A stretch of 64,000 bases of DNA from Haloplanus ruber (lineage in GTDB: Archaea > Halobacteriota > Halobacteria > Halobacteriales > Haloferacaceae). The position numbers and the translations under genes were made by a program. How positions within the stretch are numbered: position 1 is the first letter of the stretch; every line of letters starts with the position of its first letter. The stretch lies in the NCBI RefSeq assembly GCF_024494725.1, contig NZ_JANHDK010000001.1, positions 1,426,001-1,490,000 on the forward strand, given 5' to 3'. Below the pieces are notes generated by a model that worked only from the letters and a program-made list of their open reading frames with translations, did not search any database and was not told the origin of the DNA. Shown here in pieces: positions 41,522 through 51,892 of this stretch.

Positions 41522-42198
41522 GACCCCCCGACCCCGACCGTGCGGCGGCCGCCCAGACGTTCTACTCCCGGTGGGCTGGCGTCTACGACCGTCTCGCACG
41601 CCGGGCACCCGGGATCCGTCGCCTCCGCCGCGCCGCCGTCGCGGCGCTCGATCCCGCTCCCGGCGACACCGTCGTCGACGTTGGCTGTGGGACGGGGGCG
41701 AACCTGCCGTATCTCCGCGAGCGAGTCGGCCCCGAGGGGACCGTCGTCGGCGTCGACTTCGCGCCCGGCGCGGTCGGGCGGGCCCGGACCCTCGTCGCCC
41801 GCGCCGGCTGGACGAACGTGTCCGTCTGCCGGGCCGGGGCCACGCGTCTCCCACTCGCCGACGCCGACGCCGTCCTCGCCACCTTTCTCGTCGGGATGCT
41901 CCCCGATCCCGCGGCGGCGGTCGAGGAGTGGCTGGTGGGCCTCGCGCCCTCGCGGATCGCACTCCTGGATCTGGCGCGGAGCCACCGACCCCCCGGCCGG
42001 CCGCTGAATCCGCTGTTCGGCGTTGTCGTCGCCGCGACGGCGCCGCCGGGCACCCGCGACCACCACGACGACTCGCCCGCGCGAGTCCTCGACCGCCGGG
42101 TCGCCGCCGCCCACCGGACACTCCTCGACCGCTGTTCGTCGACGGACCACGAGACGCGGGCGGGTGGGTTCGCCTATCTGAGCGCTGGCGGCCGGTAA
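41518..42198 (+). CDS. Class I SAM-dependent methyltransferase
   Basis: A 226-residue Rossmann methyltransferase. Motif I is VVDVGCGTGANLPYL (about residues 46-60), followed by VVGVDFAPGAVGRAR, and the substrate part is less conserved. Of the UbiE/COQ5-like group in form; the methyl acceptor is unknown. It overlaps the thiR stop by four bases (ATGA), the third gene of the operon. Confidence 0.88.
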   Translation: MRPPDPDRAAAAQTFYSRWAGVYDRLARRAPGIRRLRRAAVAALDPAPGDTVVDVGCGTGANLPYLRERVGPEGTVVGVDFAPGAVGRARTLVARAGWTNVSVCRAGATRLPLADADAVLATFLVGMLPDPAAAVEEWLVGLAPSRIALLDLARSHRPPGRPLNPLFGVVVAATAPPGTRDHHDDSPARVLDRRVAAAHRTLLDRCSSTDHETRAGGFAYLSAGGR

Positions 42199-42987
42199 CT
42201 ACCCGTATCGCGCCGCGTGTCGCTCACAGAAGGGCGGGTCGCGTAGCTGTGCTCGCACGACCCCCGGTTGGCGGTGAGCGTCGTGGAGGCGACACCCCTC
42301 GTCCGCACAGAAGGCCGTCCCCGTCTCCAGAAAGTCGACCGCGGCGAGGGCGTAGCCTTTCAGTGCCTCGGTCGTCCGCGGATCGTCCGCGACGAGGAAG
42401 TCACCCTCGATTTCGGCCTCCAACACCTCACGAGGCGGCGCATCGCCGGTCATCAGCGCGTGTTTGCTCTTTTCCTCGTAGTAGGCCTCGGGCTTGGCCG
42501 GCGCCTCGTAGAGCCCCGGAACCGAAAGCAGAGTTGGCTGGCCGAGGACGGCCACCCGCTTGTGCCAGCGGCCGTCGTGATCGCCCCACGTGCCAACCAC
42601 GCGGTCGAGCAGTGGGAGATGGAGGTGATCCAACCCTCGCTCGTCGGGGAGACGGGCGTTCAACGCCCGCTGGACCGCGAGTCCGTCGTAGACGACGCCG
42701 CCGGCCCGTTCGGGGTCGTCGAGTGCCCGCTCCTCGTAGCGGACGATACCGAGCATCGTGTTCCCGGTGTCGGGGTCGTAGGGGTCGGTGACGCGGGCGG
42801 CCGCCAGTTCCTCGCCGAGGGTGGCGTGACTGCCGGCGTCTTGAGCGCCCGTCGACCCCTCATCACGCCCCAACAGCCGGTCGCGTACCCGCACCTCGGC
42901 GTCGATCCGGTCGCGGAGCCAGTCGGCGAGTGCCTCGGCGTCCGCGGGCGTCGTCGGGGCGCGATAGAGCGTGACGGTGTCGACCAT
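42199..42987 (-). CDS. DUF6775-like putative metallopeptidase
   Basis: A 262-residue protein. It contains AVLGQPTLLSVPGLYEAPAKPEAYY and GDFLVADDPRTTEALKGYALAAVDFLETGTAFC, and ends with a Cys-His cluster (CADEGC, then CERHAARYG). From memory these are the conserved parts of an archaeal family (DUF6775) that databases describe as putative metallopeptidase; the name is from memory. No HExxH motif is visible, so catalytic activity is uncertain, whereas the terminal cysteines look structural. It lies directly downstream of thi4 (12-base gap, same strand) and end-to-end with the methyltransferase. Confidence 0.75.
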   Translation of the reverse strand: MVDTVTLYRAPTTPADAEALADWLRDRIDAEVRVRDRLLGRDEGSTGAQDAGSHATLGEELAAARVTDPYDPDTGNTMLGIVRYEERALDDPERAGGVVYDGLAVQRALNARLPDERGLDHLHLPLLDRVVGTWGDHDGRWHKRVAVLGQPTLLSVPGLYEAPAKPEAYYEEKSKHALMTGDAPPREVLEAEIEGDFLVADDPRTTEALKGYALAAVDFLETGTAFCADEGCRLHDAHRQPGVVRAQLRDPPFCERHAARYG

Positions 42988-42999
42988 CGGGACGCCCGA

Positions 43000-45012
<2,013 letters not shown>

Positions 45013-45013
45013 G

Positions 45014-45565
45014 TTAGACCACCGCCACGACGCCCGCGCTCAGCGCCAGCGTGACGAGCAGTCGGCCGACGCTCCCGGCGAACGTCGCGGCGGCGAAGCG
45101 AGCGTAATCCTCCTCCAGGACCGCGAAGGCGTAAATGGAGAGCGTATCGGGAAAAAACGGCACCGAGAGCGCAAGTGCGAGGCCAGCGTACCCCCAGCGG
45201 CGAGCGATTTCGACGGTTCGTCGCTCGGACCACGCGATCACGTCGAACCGGGAGTTTCGGAGCCAGCGGACCACCGGGCCGGCCTCCTTGGCCTCCTGCC
45301 CGAGGTGGAAGGCGAAGACGCTCCCCGCGGCCTTACCCAGCGCTGAGACGAGGATGATCAGCGCCAGTCGTAGCTCGGTCGAGAGGCCCAAATCCAGAGG
45401 GGCAAGCAGGACAACTTCGCTGACGCCCGGGAGGGCGAAGGCGATGAGAAACGAGTACACGAAGATGACGGCGAGTCCGCCCCACCCCGTCGCCGACCGA
45501 ACCAGCCGTGCCAACCACTCGATTCCGAGGAGGTCGACCGAGAGCAGAGGGACGAACGGATCCAC
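45014..45565 (-). CDS. VTT/DedA-like membrane protein
   Basis: A 183-residue protein with about four to five membrane helices. SLFIAFALPG... FVYSFLIAFALPGVSEVVLLAPL and ILVSALGKAAGSVFAFHLGQEAK carry the GKAAGS-type motif of VTT (DedA/SNARE-associated) proteins, and the end SIYAFAVLEEDYARFAAATFAGSVGRLLVTL is another helix. The family handles lipid scrambling or membrane homeostasis. The start is GTG 45565, with the conserved part following directly. Its stop is one base past the end of the GST gene (convergent). Confidence 0.8.
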   Translation of the reverse strand: MDPFVPLLSVDLLGIEWLARLVRSATGWGGLAVIFVYSFLIAFALPGVSEVVLLAPLDLGLSTELRLALIILVSALGKAAGSVFAFHLGQEAKEAGPVVRWLRNSRFDVIAWSERRTVEIARRWGYAGLALALSVPFFPDTLSIYAFAVLEEDYARFAAATFAGSVGRLLVTLALSAGVVAVV

Positions 45566-45630
45566 ACCTCCCCCTCGGAGGGGGCCGACGTAAGTCTTTC
45601 AGATTTCGTCGCCCGAATCGGGCGACCCCG

Positions 45631-47910
45631 TTACCGCACCGCGTCGAGGATCATCCGCTCTTCGACCCGGTCGACCGTCTCCAGTACGTCGCCGACGGCG
45701 TCGATGTTGGCGCTGATCGAGGTGATGCCCTTGCGGACGAGGAACTCGACCATATCGGGGTCCGAGCCGGCCTGCCCGCAGATGCTCGTGTCGACGTCGG
45801 CCGCCCGACAGGCGTCGATGGTTTCGCCGATCAGTTCGAGCACCGCAGGGTGGAGTTCGTCGAATCGGTCCGAGACGTTCTCGTTGTTGCGGTCGACCGC
45901 GAGCGTATACTGCGTGAGGTCGTTCGTCCCGAGGGAGGCAAAGTCGATGCCCTCGTCGACGATGTCGTCGACGCCGATGGCGCTGGCGGGCGTCTCGATC
46001 ATCACGCCCCACTTGCGCTTGTCGGGGTCGATGCCGACCGCCTTCATGTGATCGCGGGCGCGGGCCACGTCCTCGCCGTCGTTGACGAGCGGGAACATGA
46101 TCTGCAGGTTCTCGTACCCCATCTCGTAGAGGCGTTTGAACGCCTCCAGTTCGTGTTCGAACATCTCGGGCCGGTCGAGGCTGCGCCGAATCCCGCGATA
46201 GCCGAGCATCGGATTGTGTTCGTGGGGTTCCTCGTCGCCGCCCTCGAGCTGTCGGAACTCGTCGGTCGGAGCGTCCAAGGTACGAACCCGGACGGGCCGC
46301 GGATAGAACGCCTCGGCCACCTGCTGGATGCCGTCCGTGAGTTCCGCCACGTAGGCGTCGGAGCCCTCGTCGGCGATGTATCGCTCGGGTGTCTTGCCGA
46401 GCGAGAGGACGAGGTGTTCGATCCGCAGGAGACCAACCCCGTCGGCACCGGTCGCGGCCGCACGCTCCGCCGCGTCGGGGATAGAGACGTTCACCTTCAC
46501 CTCGGTGGCAGTCACAGGGTTGGGTGACGTCGACACGCTCGACGACGCGTCGTCGGTGCCGGGGTTCGCGGCCGGCACGTCGGCCGCCGCGTCGCGTCCC
46601 TCGCGGACCGACCCCATCTCCCCGTCGACGGTGACGACCTGGCCGTCTTCGAGGACACGGGTGGCGCTTCCCGAGCCGACCACGGCCGGCACGCCGAGTT
46701 CGCGGGAGACGATGGCCGCGTGGGAGGTCATCCCACCCTCGTCGGTGACGATGGCGGCCGCCCGCTTCATCGCGGGGACCATGTCGGGCATCGTCATCTC
46801 GGTGACGATGATGTCGCCGTCTCGCACCTGGTCGAGGTGGTCGATCTTCGTCACGACCCGCACGGGGCCACTCGCGATGCCCGGACTGGCGCCGAGTCCG
46901 GAGATCAGGTGGTCGCCTTCGCCCTCACCCTCGCCGTCGTCGGCGTCGTCCGCGTCGGCGCCGTCGTCGTCGATAGTCGTGATCGGGCGGGACTGGAGCA
47001 TATACACCTCACCGCCCGCGACGGCCCACTCCACGTCCTGTGGTTCGCCGTAGTGGTCCTCGACTGTCTCGCCGAGTTCGACCAACCGCTCGATTTCGGC
47101 CTGCGTGAGCACGCGCTGATCCCGCTTGTCCTCGGGCACCTCGCGTTCGACCGTCTCGCCGGTCGCCTCGTCTTTGACGTGCATCAGCTTCTTCGTGGCG
47201 ACCGTCGCCGTCTCGACCTCGCTCGTGTGCCGGTCGACGACGTAGTTGTCGGGGGAGACGGCGCCGGAGACGACCGCCTCGCCCAGCCCCCACGCTGCCT
47301 CGATGATGATCCGCGGGTCGCCGGTCGAGGGGTGGCTGGTGAACATTACACCGCTTTTCTCGGCGTCGACCATCTGCTGGACGACCACCGCGATGTCGAC
47401 CTCGTCGTGAGGGAACCCCTGCTGGTTGCGGTAGTAGATGGCGCGCTGAGAGAACAGCGACGCCCAACACTCCTTCACCCGCTCGATGAGGTCTGCCTCG
47501 GTGACGTTGAGGAACGTCTCCTGTTGCCCGGCGAAGGAGGCGTCGGGGAGGTCCTCCGCCGTTGCCGACGACCGGACGGCGACGAACGCCTCGCCGTCAC
47601 CGACCGACCGATAGGCGTCGAGGATTCCCTCGCGTACCGACGCGGGAACGTCCGTCTCCATGATGAGTTCGTGCGCGCGTTCGTGCGCCGCCGCGAGCGC
47701 TGCGGAGTCCTCACTGTCGACGTCGACGGCCGCGAACAGTTCCTCGTCGATACCGGCCTCCTCGATGAACGTCCGATACGTGCCGGCCGTGACGACGAAT
47801 CCCGGCGGCACGGGCAACCCAGCCTCGGTGAGTTCGCCGAGCGAAGCCGCCTTCCCACCGACCGTCCCCAGGTCGGTAGACCGCACGTCCTCCAGCCAAG
47901 CTACAGCCAT
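45631..47910 (-). CDS. ppsA: Phosphoenolpyruvate synthase
   Basis: Makes PEP from pyruvate and ATP for gluconeogenesis. The 759 residues include the ATP-grasp domain (LGTVGGKAASLGEL near residue 16; AVRSSATAEDLPDASFAGQQET), the swivelling histidine domain with GGMTSHAAIVSRELGVPAVVG (catalytic His), and the PEP/pyruvate TIM barrel ending with SICGQAGSDPDMVEFLVRKGITSIS (catalytic Cys). An acidic linker (DDDGADADDADDGEGEGEG) separates the ATP-grasp and His domains. The start is ATG 47910, just before AVAWLEDVRSTDLGTVGG; the frame upstream is open but not conserved. Confidence 0.97.
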   Translation of the reverse strand: MAVAWLEDVRSTDLGTVGGKAASLGELTEAGLPVPPGFVVTAGTYRTFIEEAGIDEELFAAVDVDSEDSAALAAAHERAHELIMETDVPASVREGILDAYRSVGDGEAFVAVRSSATAEDLPDASFAGQQETFLNVTEADLIERVKECWASLFSQRAIYYRNQQGFPHDEVDIAVVVQQMVDAEKSGVMFTSHPSTGDPRIIIEAAWGLGEAVVSGAVSPDNYVVDRHTSEVETATVATKKLMHVKDEATGETVEREVPEDKRDQRVLTQAEIERLVELGETVEDHYGEPQDVEWAVAGGEVYMLQSRPITTIDDDGADADDADDGEGEGEGDHLISGLGASPGIASGPVRVVTKIDHLDQVRDGDIIVTEMTMPDMVPAMKRAAAIVTDEGGMTSHAAIVSRELGVPAVVGSGSATRVLEDGQVVTVDGEMGSVREGRDAAADVPAANPGTDDASSSVSTSPNPVTATEVKVNVSIPDAAERAAATGADGVGLLRIEHLVLSLGKTPERYIADEGSDAYVAELTDGIQQVAEAFYPRPVRVRTLDAPTDEFRQLEGGDEEPHEHNPMLGYRGIRRSLDRPEMFEHELEAFKRLYEMGYENLQIMFPLVNDGEDVARARDHMKAVGIDPDKRKWGVMIETPASAIGVDDIVDEGIDFASLGTNDLTQYTLAVDRNNENVSDRFDELHPAVLELIGETIDACRAADVDTSICGQAGSDPDMVEFLVRKGITSISANIDAVGDVLETVDRVEERMILDAVR

Positions 47911-48062
47911 TTCGTACGCACGAATCCCGGCAGTGGAGTAATGAAGGTTTCGAACCGTGCAACTACGGCCGGGCGCGGCAGGCAGCCACACGCCCGACAG
48001 AGCAACTCATACGGTCGTTCTCGGCACCTCGGAGGCGGTGGCGTCGGCAGCGGCCGCCCCGA

Positions 48063-48962
48063 CTACGCCTCGAGGATGTCGTCGTCGTCGGCCGGTGGAA
48101 CCGCGAGCGATCCATCGAGGGTCGTCACCGCGCGTCCGCCCACGCGAACCGCGTCGCCGACCCGCACCCGAACCAGCCCCGGCCGGTCGACGAAGTGTCC
48201 CTGCTCGAAGCGCATCTCGTCCGGCAGGTCGTCGAAGGCACCGACCGCGCGGAGATAGGCCCCGCAGGCACCGCTCGCGGTGCCCGTCACCGGGTCCTCC
48301 GGGACGCCGGCTCCGGGGGCGAACATCCGCGCGTGTAGCGTCGAGTCCGCGGCCAGCGCGTCGAAGGTGAACGCGTAGACGCCTGTAGCGCCGTGATCGG
48401 CCGCCAGCGACGCGAGCGCGTCCATATCCGGGTCGGCGTTCCCCAGGTGTTCGAGAAAGTTCACCGGGATCATGAGAAACGGCAGACCCGTCGAGGCGAC
48501 GGCGGCGGGGAGGTCCGCCCCCACGTCGCGCAGCGCCGCCGGATCGACGCCGAGCGCCTCGCCCACGCGAGCGTAGTCTACGTCGACCGTCTCGACCGAC
48601 GGGTCGTCCTGGGTCATCCAGGCGACGCCGTCCGCCGTCACCTCGACGTCGAGGACGCCGACGTTCGTCCGAAGCGACCCCGCACCGGCGTCGAGGGCGT
48701 CCGCCTCGTGGAGAAAGGCGAGGGCGGCGACGGTCGCGTGGCCACAGAGATCAACCTCCTGGGTCGGCGTGAAATAGCGGATTCGCCGGTCGGCGTCGGA
48801 ATCGGGCGTGAGAAAGGCCGTCTCGCTCGCGCCGAGTTCGCGGGCGACCGCCTGCATCCGGTCGTCGTCGAGTCCCGTGGCGTCGGGGACGAGACCGGCC
48901 GCGTTGCCCGCGAGCGGTTCGGCGGCGAACGCGTCGATCAACAGGGTTCGGTACGTGTCCAT
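48063..48962 (-). CDS. PhzF family isomerase/epimerase
   Basis: A 299-residue protein of the PhzF fold (two diaminopimelate-epimerase-like halves). It starts DTYRTLLIDAFAAEPLAGNAAGLVPDA, with the catalytic Glu region ELGASETAFLTP, then FTPTQEVDLCGHATVAALAFL and the C-terminal half VPEDPVTGTASGACGAYLRAVGAF. The substrate is unknown in most family members. It lies 152 bases upstream of the PEP synthase start on the same strand. Confidence 0.92.
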   Translation of the reverse strand: MDTYRTLLIDAFAAEPLAGNAAGLVPDATGLDDDRMQAVARELGASETAFLTPDSDADRRIRYFTPTQEVDLCGHATVAALAFLHEADALDAGAGSLRTNVGVLDVEVTADGVAWMTQDDPSVETVDVDYARVGEALGVDPAALRDVGADLPAAVASTGLPFLMIPVNFLEHLGNADPDMDALASLAADHGATGVYAFTFDALAADSTLHARMFAPGAGVPEDPVTGTASGACGAYLRAVGAFDDLPDEMRFEQGHFVDRPGLVRVRVGDAVRVGGRAVTTLDGSLAVPPADDDDILEA

Positions 48963-49049
48963 GCCACGGATCTGCACCGCGGGCGATAAGACCCTGTTGC
49001 CCGGTCGCGTCCCGTAAACCCTTACATCACGGGGGGCGGAGTCGCCGCC

Positions 49050-49739
49050 ATGAGCGACCTCCCGGACGAGTTCACCTGCACGATCACCAACTGGGAGTAC
49101 ATCTACGGCCTCTGTCGGGACGTGGCCGACGGGGTGCGGGCCGCGGAGTTCGATCCAGACGTGATCGTCGCCCTCGCCCGTGGCGGCTGGTTCGCGGGCC
49201 GGTGTTGCTGTGACTTTCTCGGCCTCGACGACCTCACCAGCCTGAAGATGGAACACTACGTCGGGACCGCGTCCAAGGGCGCCGACCCCGAGGTTCGCTA
49301 CCCGATGCCCGAGGGGAGCGTCGCGGGCAAGGACGTCCTGATCGTCGACGACATCGCCGACACCGGCGAGTCCCTCCGCCACGCCCACGAGTACGTCGCC
49401 GGCCGCGACCCCGACGCGGTGCGAACCGCGACCCTCCAACTCCTCCACACCAGCGAGTTCGAACCCGACTTCGTCGGCGAACGCCTCGACGAGTGGGCCT
49501 GGATCGTCTACCCGTGGAACTTCATCGAGGATATGATCGAGTTGACCGAGGGTGTCATGGAACGGGCCGACGACGACACCTTCGAACGCGAGGACATCCG
49601 GTCGTCTCTCGCCGAATACCACGACATCCAGCGCATCGAGATGGAAATCGCCCAGCCCGACCGCCTCGACGAGGTGCTCGCGGAGATGGAGCGCCGTGGC
49701 GTCGTCGAATCCGCGGGCGACGTCTGGCGACTCGCGTAA
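49050..49739 (+). CDS. Purine-type phosphoribosyltransferase with C-terminal extension
   Basis: A 229-residue type I phosphoribosyltransferase. The PRPP-binding motif is DVLIVDDIADTGESL (about residues 94-108), preceded by VIVALARGGWFAGRCCCDFL and followed by a family C-terminal region ending SAGDVWRLA that may be a small winged-helix (EVLAEMERRGVVES). Typical of archaeal proteins labelled xanthine or hypoxanthine phosphoribosyltransferase, but the base specificity is not evident. It is divergent from phzF. Confidence 0.87.
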   Translation: MSDLPDEFTCTITNWEYIYGLCRDVADGVRAAEFDPDVIVALARGGWFAGRCCCDFLGLDDLTSLKMEHYVGTASKGADPEVRYPMPEGSVAGKDVLIVDDIADTGESLRHAHEYVAGRDPDAVRTATLQLLHTSEFEPDFVGERLDEWAWIVYPWNFIEDMIELTEGVMERADDDTFEREDIRSSLAEYHDIQRIEMEIAQPDRLDEVLAEMERRGVVESAGDVWRLA

Positions 49740-49790
49740 CGTGTTCCGAGCGACTCCGGCGGTGGTCCGCCACCGCTGGGAGGCCCCGCC

Positions 49791-50750
49791 GTGAGTTCGC
49801 TACTTTCGATTTTCGCGACCGCGATTCTCCCGATCATCACCCTCGCGAGCGTGGGGATGCTCCTCGGCCGCCTCCAGAACGTCGACATCGGCCCGCTCAA
49901 CACCGTCACGGTGTACGTCTTCGTCCCCGCGCTCATCTTCCACAGCATCGCCACGGCGACGTTCGGCGGATCGACGCTCGCCCGCATCGGCGTCGCCACC
50001 GCAACCTACCTGGTCGCGATGGTCGTCATCGCGGGAGTCGTCGGCCGCCTCACCGGCGAGTCCGAGCCCATCCTGAGCGCGCTCGTCCTCGTGAGTGCCT
50101 TCCCCAACTCCGGCAACTACGGCATCCCCCTCTCGGAGTTCGCGTTCGGTCCTGAGGGCCGGAGCACCGCCGTCGTCTACCTGACCGTCCAGTCGGTCCT
50201 GCTCTACACCGGCGGCATCTACGTCGCCCAGCGGAGCGGCGGCACCCGGGGGCTGGGTGGCATGAAACGCGCGCTCAAGATTCCGCTAGTCTACGCCGTC
50301 GCCGCCGCCCTCCTCGCGCGCTATCTCGGTCTCGTCCCCCCTGCCGACAGCACCGCGATGTCGACGCTCGAACTCGTCGGCAACGCCTCCATCCCCATGA
50401 TGCTCCTGATCCTCGGCATCCAACTGTCGGATACCGACTACGGCGCGGCGCTGTCGAGTGTCGGCAAGGCGACGGTCCTGAAGATGGGCGTCGCCCCCCT
50501 CGTCGGCGCCGGGATCGCCCTCGCGGTCGGCTTTCAGAACACTACCGTCGCGCGCACGTTCGTCCTCGAGTGTGCGACGCCCGCGGCCATCACCCCGCTC
50601 TTGCTCGTCGTCGAGTTCGGCGGCGAATCCGCCGGCGGCGGCCTCTCGGTCGCCGAGTACGTCAGCACGACGGTTCTCGTCACCACGCTCCTGAGCGTCC
50701 CGCTGTTGACGGTGTTGATCGCACTTCTCGAATCGGGACTGCTCGTCTGA
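49791..50750 (+). CDS. AEC family transporter (auxin efflux carrier-like)
   Basis: A 319-residue polytopic membrane protein with about ten helices and the AEC repeated helix arrangement. Motifs are VSAFPNSGNYGIPLSEFAFG (about residues 99-118) and ASIPMMLLILGIQLSD at the repeat boundary. AEC proteins move organic acids or amino acids. The start is GTG at 49791. The substrate cannot be assigned. Confidence 0.9.
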   Translation: MSSLLSIFATAILPIITLASVGMLLGRLQNVDIGPLNTVTVYVFVPALIFHSIATATFGGSTLARIGVATATYLVAMVVIAGVVGRLTGESEPILSALVLVSAFPNSGNYGIPLSEFAFGPEGRSTAVVYLTVQSVLLYTGGIYVAQRSGGTRGLGGMKRALKIPLVYAVAAALLARYLGLVPPADSTAMSTLELVGNASIPMMLLILGIQLSDTDYGAALSSVGKATVLKMGVAPLVGAGIALAVGFQNTTVARTFVLECATPAAITPLLLVVEFGGESAGGGLSVAEYVSTTVLVTTLLSVPLLTVLIALLESGLLV

Positions 50751-50804
50751 CACCTGATAATCGGGCCGCGGCGTTTAAGTCACCGACCGTCCCACTCACG
50801 ACGA

Positions 50805-51047
50805 ATGCGAGAGAGAGACGGTCTGGACTGGCTGCTCGTCGCCGTCGTCGCGGTTCTGACAGCGGTCCACATCCCGCCCTATCCGGTGGCCAAACGCGAG
50901 ACTATCGAACTCGCCCACGAAACTGGGATCGTCGCCGCCGTCGACCTGTTGGTCGACGTGCGCGTCGCGGTGTTCTTACTCGCGGTCCTCGGCCTGTTTA
51001 TCGTACTGGTCGTCACCGATACGCTCCCGGTGCAGGTCCGAAAGTAG
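50805..51047 (+). CDS. Small two-helix membrane protein
   Basis: An 80-residue protein with a helix at about 8-25 (LDWLLVAVVAVLTAVHIPP) and another at about 52-72 (VDVRVAVFLLAVLGLFIVLVV). A short acidic loop lies between them. No family is recognised. It follows the transporter gene on the same strand after 54 bases. Confidence 0.65.
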   Translation: MRERDGLDWLLVAVVAVLTAVHIPPYPVAKRETIELAHETGIVAAVDLLVDVRVAVFLLAVLGLFIVLVVTDTLPVQVRK

Positions 51048-51058
51048 GCACACGCGTC

Positions 51059-51892
51059 TCAGTCCGCGATGGCTTCGTCGCCGGCTGTCGGCGCCGACGG
51101 GTCTCGAATCCAGAGGTCGCCGAACAGGTCGTCCTGCCGGAGCTTGATCGCCCCGCGGTTGGCCAGAAAGAGGAGGGCGAGAAAGGTATCGACGGGCGAC
51201 CCCCCGGTCTCGCGGACCTCCGCGAACAGCACCTCGGCGCGGCCGGCGTCGTAGTGGGTGCGCAAGGCGTCGCGCACCGTCTCGATGGTCGTCTCGATGT
51301 CCTCGGTGTGGGTGTTGGCCGTCACGTCGCCTTCGGTCGGTTCGCCACCCTCGCGAAGGTCGTCGGCCGCCCGGTAATCGAGGGTCTGGGTACCCCGGTC
51401 GTACCCCCCCGGCGACGCCGACGTGTCGTACGAACGGGACTCCTTCCACCACGAGTCCCGCTCTGCCTCCCGGAGTTCGCGGACGAGTTCGTCTAGCGTC
51501 TCCGGCGACCCCCGGGCGTGTTTGCGCTCCAGTCGCCGGTCGAGTTCGGCGTCCAGCGCGTCGACTGGGTCCGGCCCGTCGAACGCGCCATCGCCGCCCT
51601 CCATCGCCACCTCCCACGGCTCCGGTTCCGGCTCCGGGTCCGCCCCGTGACCCAGCAGGGCGTCGCTTTTCATCCGCAGGAGGACGCTCGCGTAGAACAG
51701 CGCCCGGCCCGACGTACGCAGGTCCGTCTCGTCGAGGCGGTCGAGGAAGGCGTCGGTGGCGTCGACGATGTCGACGTCCCAGGGGTCGATCTCCCCCTCC
51801 TCGGCCAACTGGACGAGCAGTTCGACCGGTTCCACCTCGTCGTCGTCGGTGTCGGGCAGGGAGACGTCGTCGGGAACGTGGTCGTCAGTCAT
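51059..51892 (-). CDS. scpA: Segregation and condensation protein A (ScpA)
   Basis: The kleisin subunit of the SMC complex, which bridges the two SMC heads. The 277 residues begin with an acidic stretch, then EPVELLVQLAEEGEIDPWDVDIVDATDAFLDRL, the N-terminal helical domain that contacts the SMC neck, and a C-terminal winged-helix region EVLFAEVRETGGSPVDTFLALLFLANRGAIKLRQ. The ATG overlaps the smc stop by eight bases, so translation is coupled. No scpB gene is in the window. Confidence 0.9.
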   Translation of the reverse strand: MTDDHVPDDVSLPDTDDDEVEPVELLVQLAEEGEIDPWDVDIVDATDAFLDRLDETDLRTSGRALFYASVLLRMKSDALLGHGADPEPEPEPWEVAMEGGDGAFDGPDPVDALDAELDRRLERKHARGSPETLDELVRELREAERDSWWKESRSYDTSASPGGYDRGTQTLDYRAADDLREGGEPTEGDVTANTHTEDIETTIETVRDALRTHYDAGRAEVLFAEVRETGGSPVDTFLALLFLANRGAIKLRQDDLFGDLWIRDPSAPTAGDEAIAD

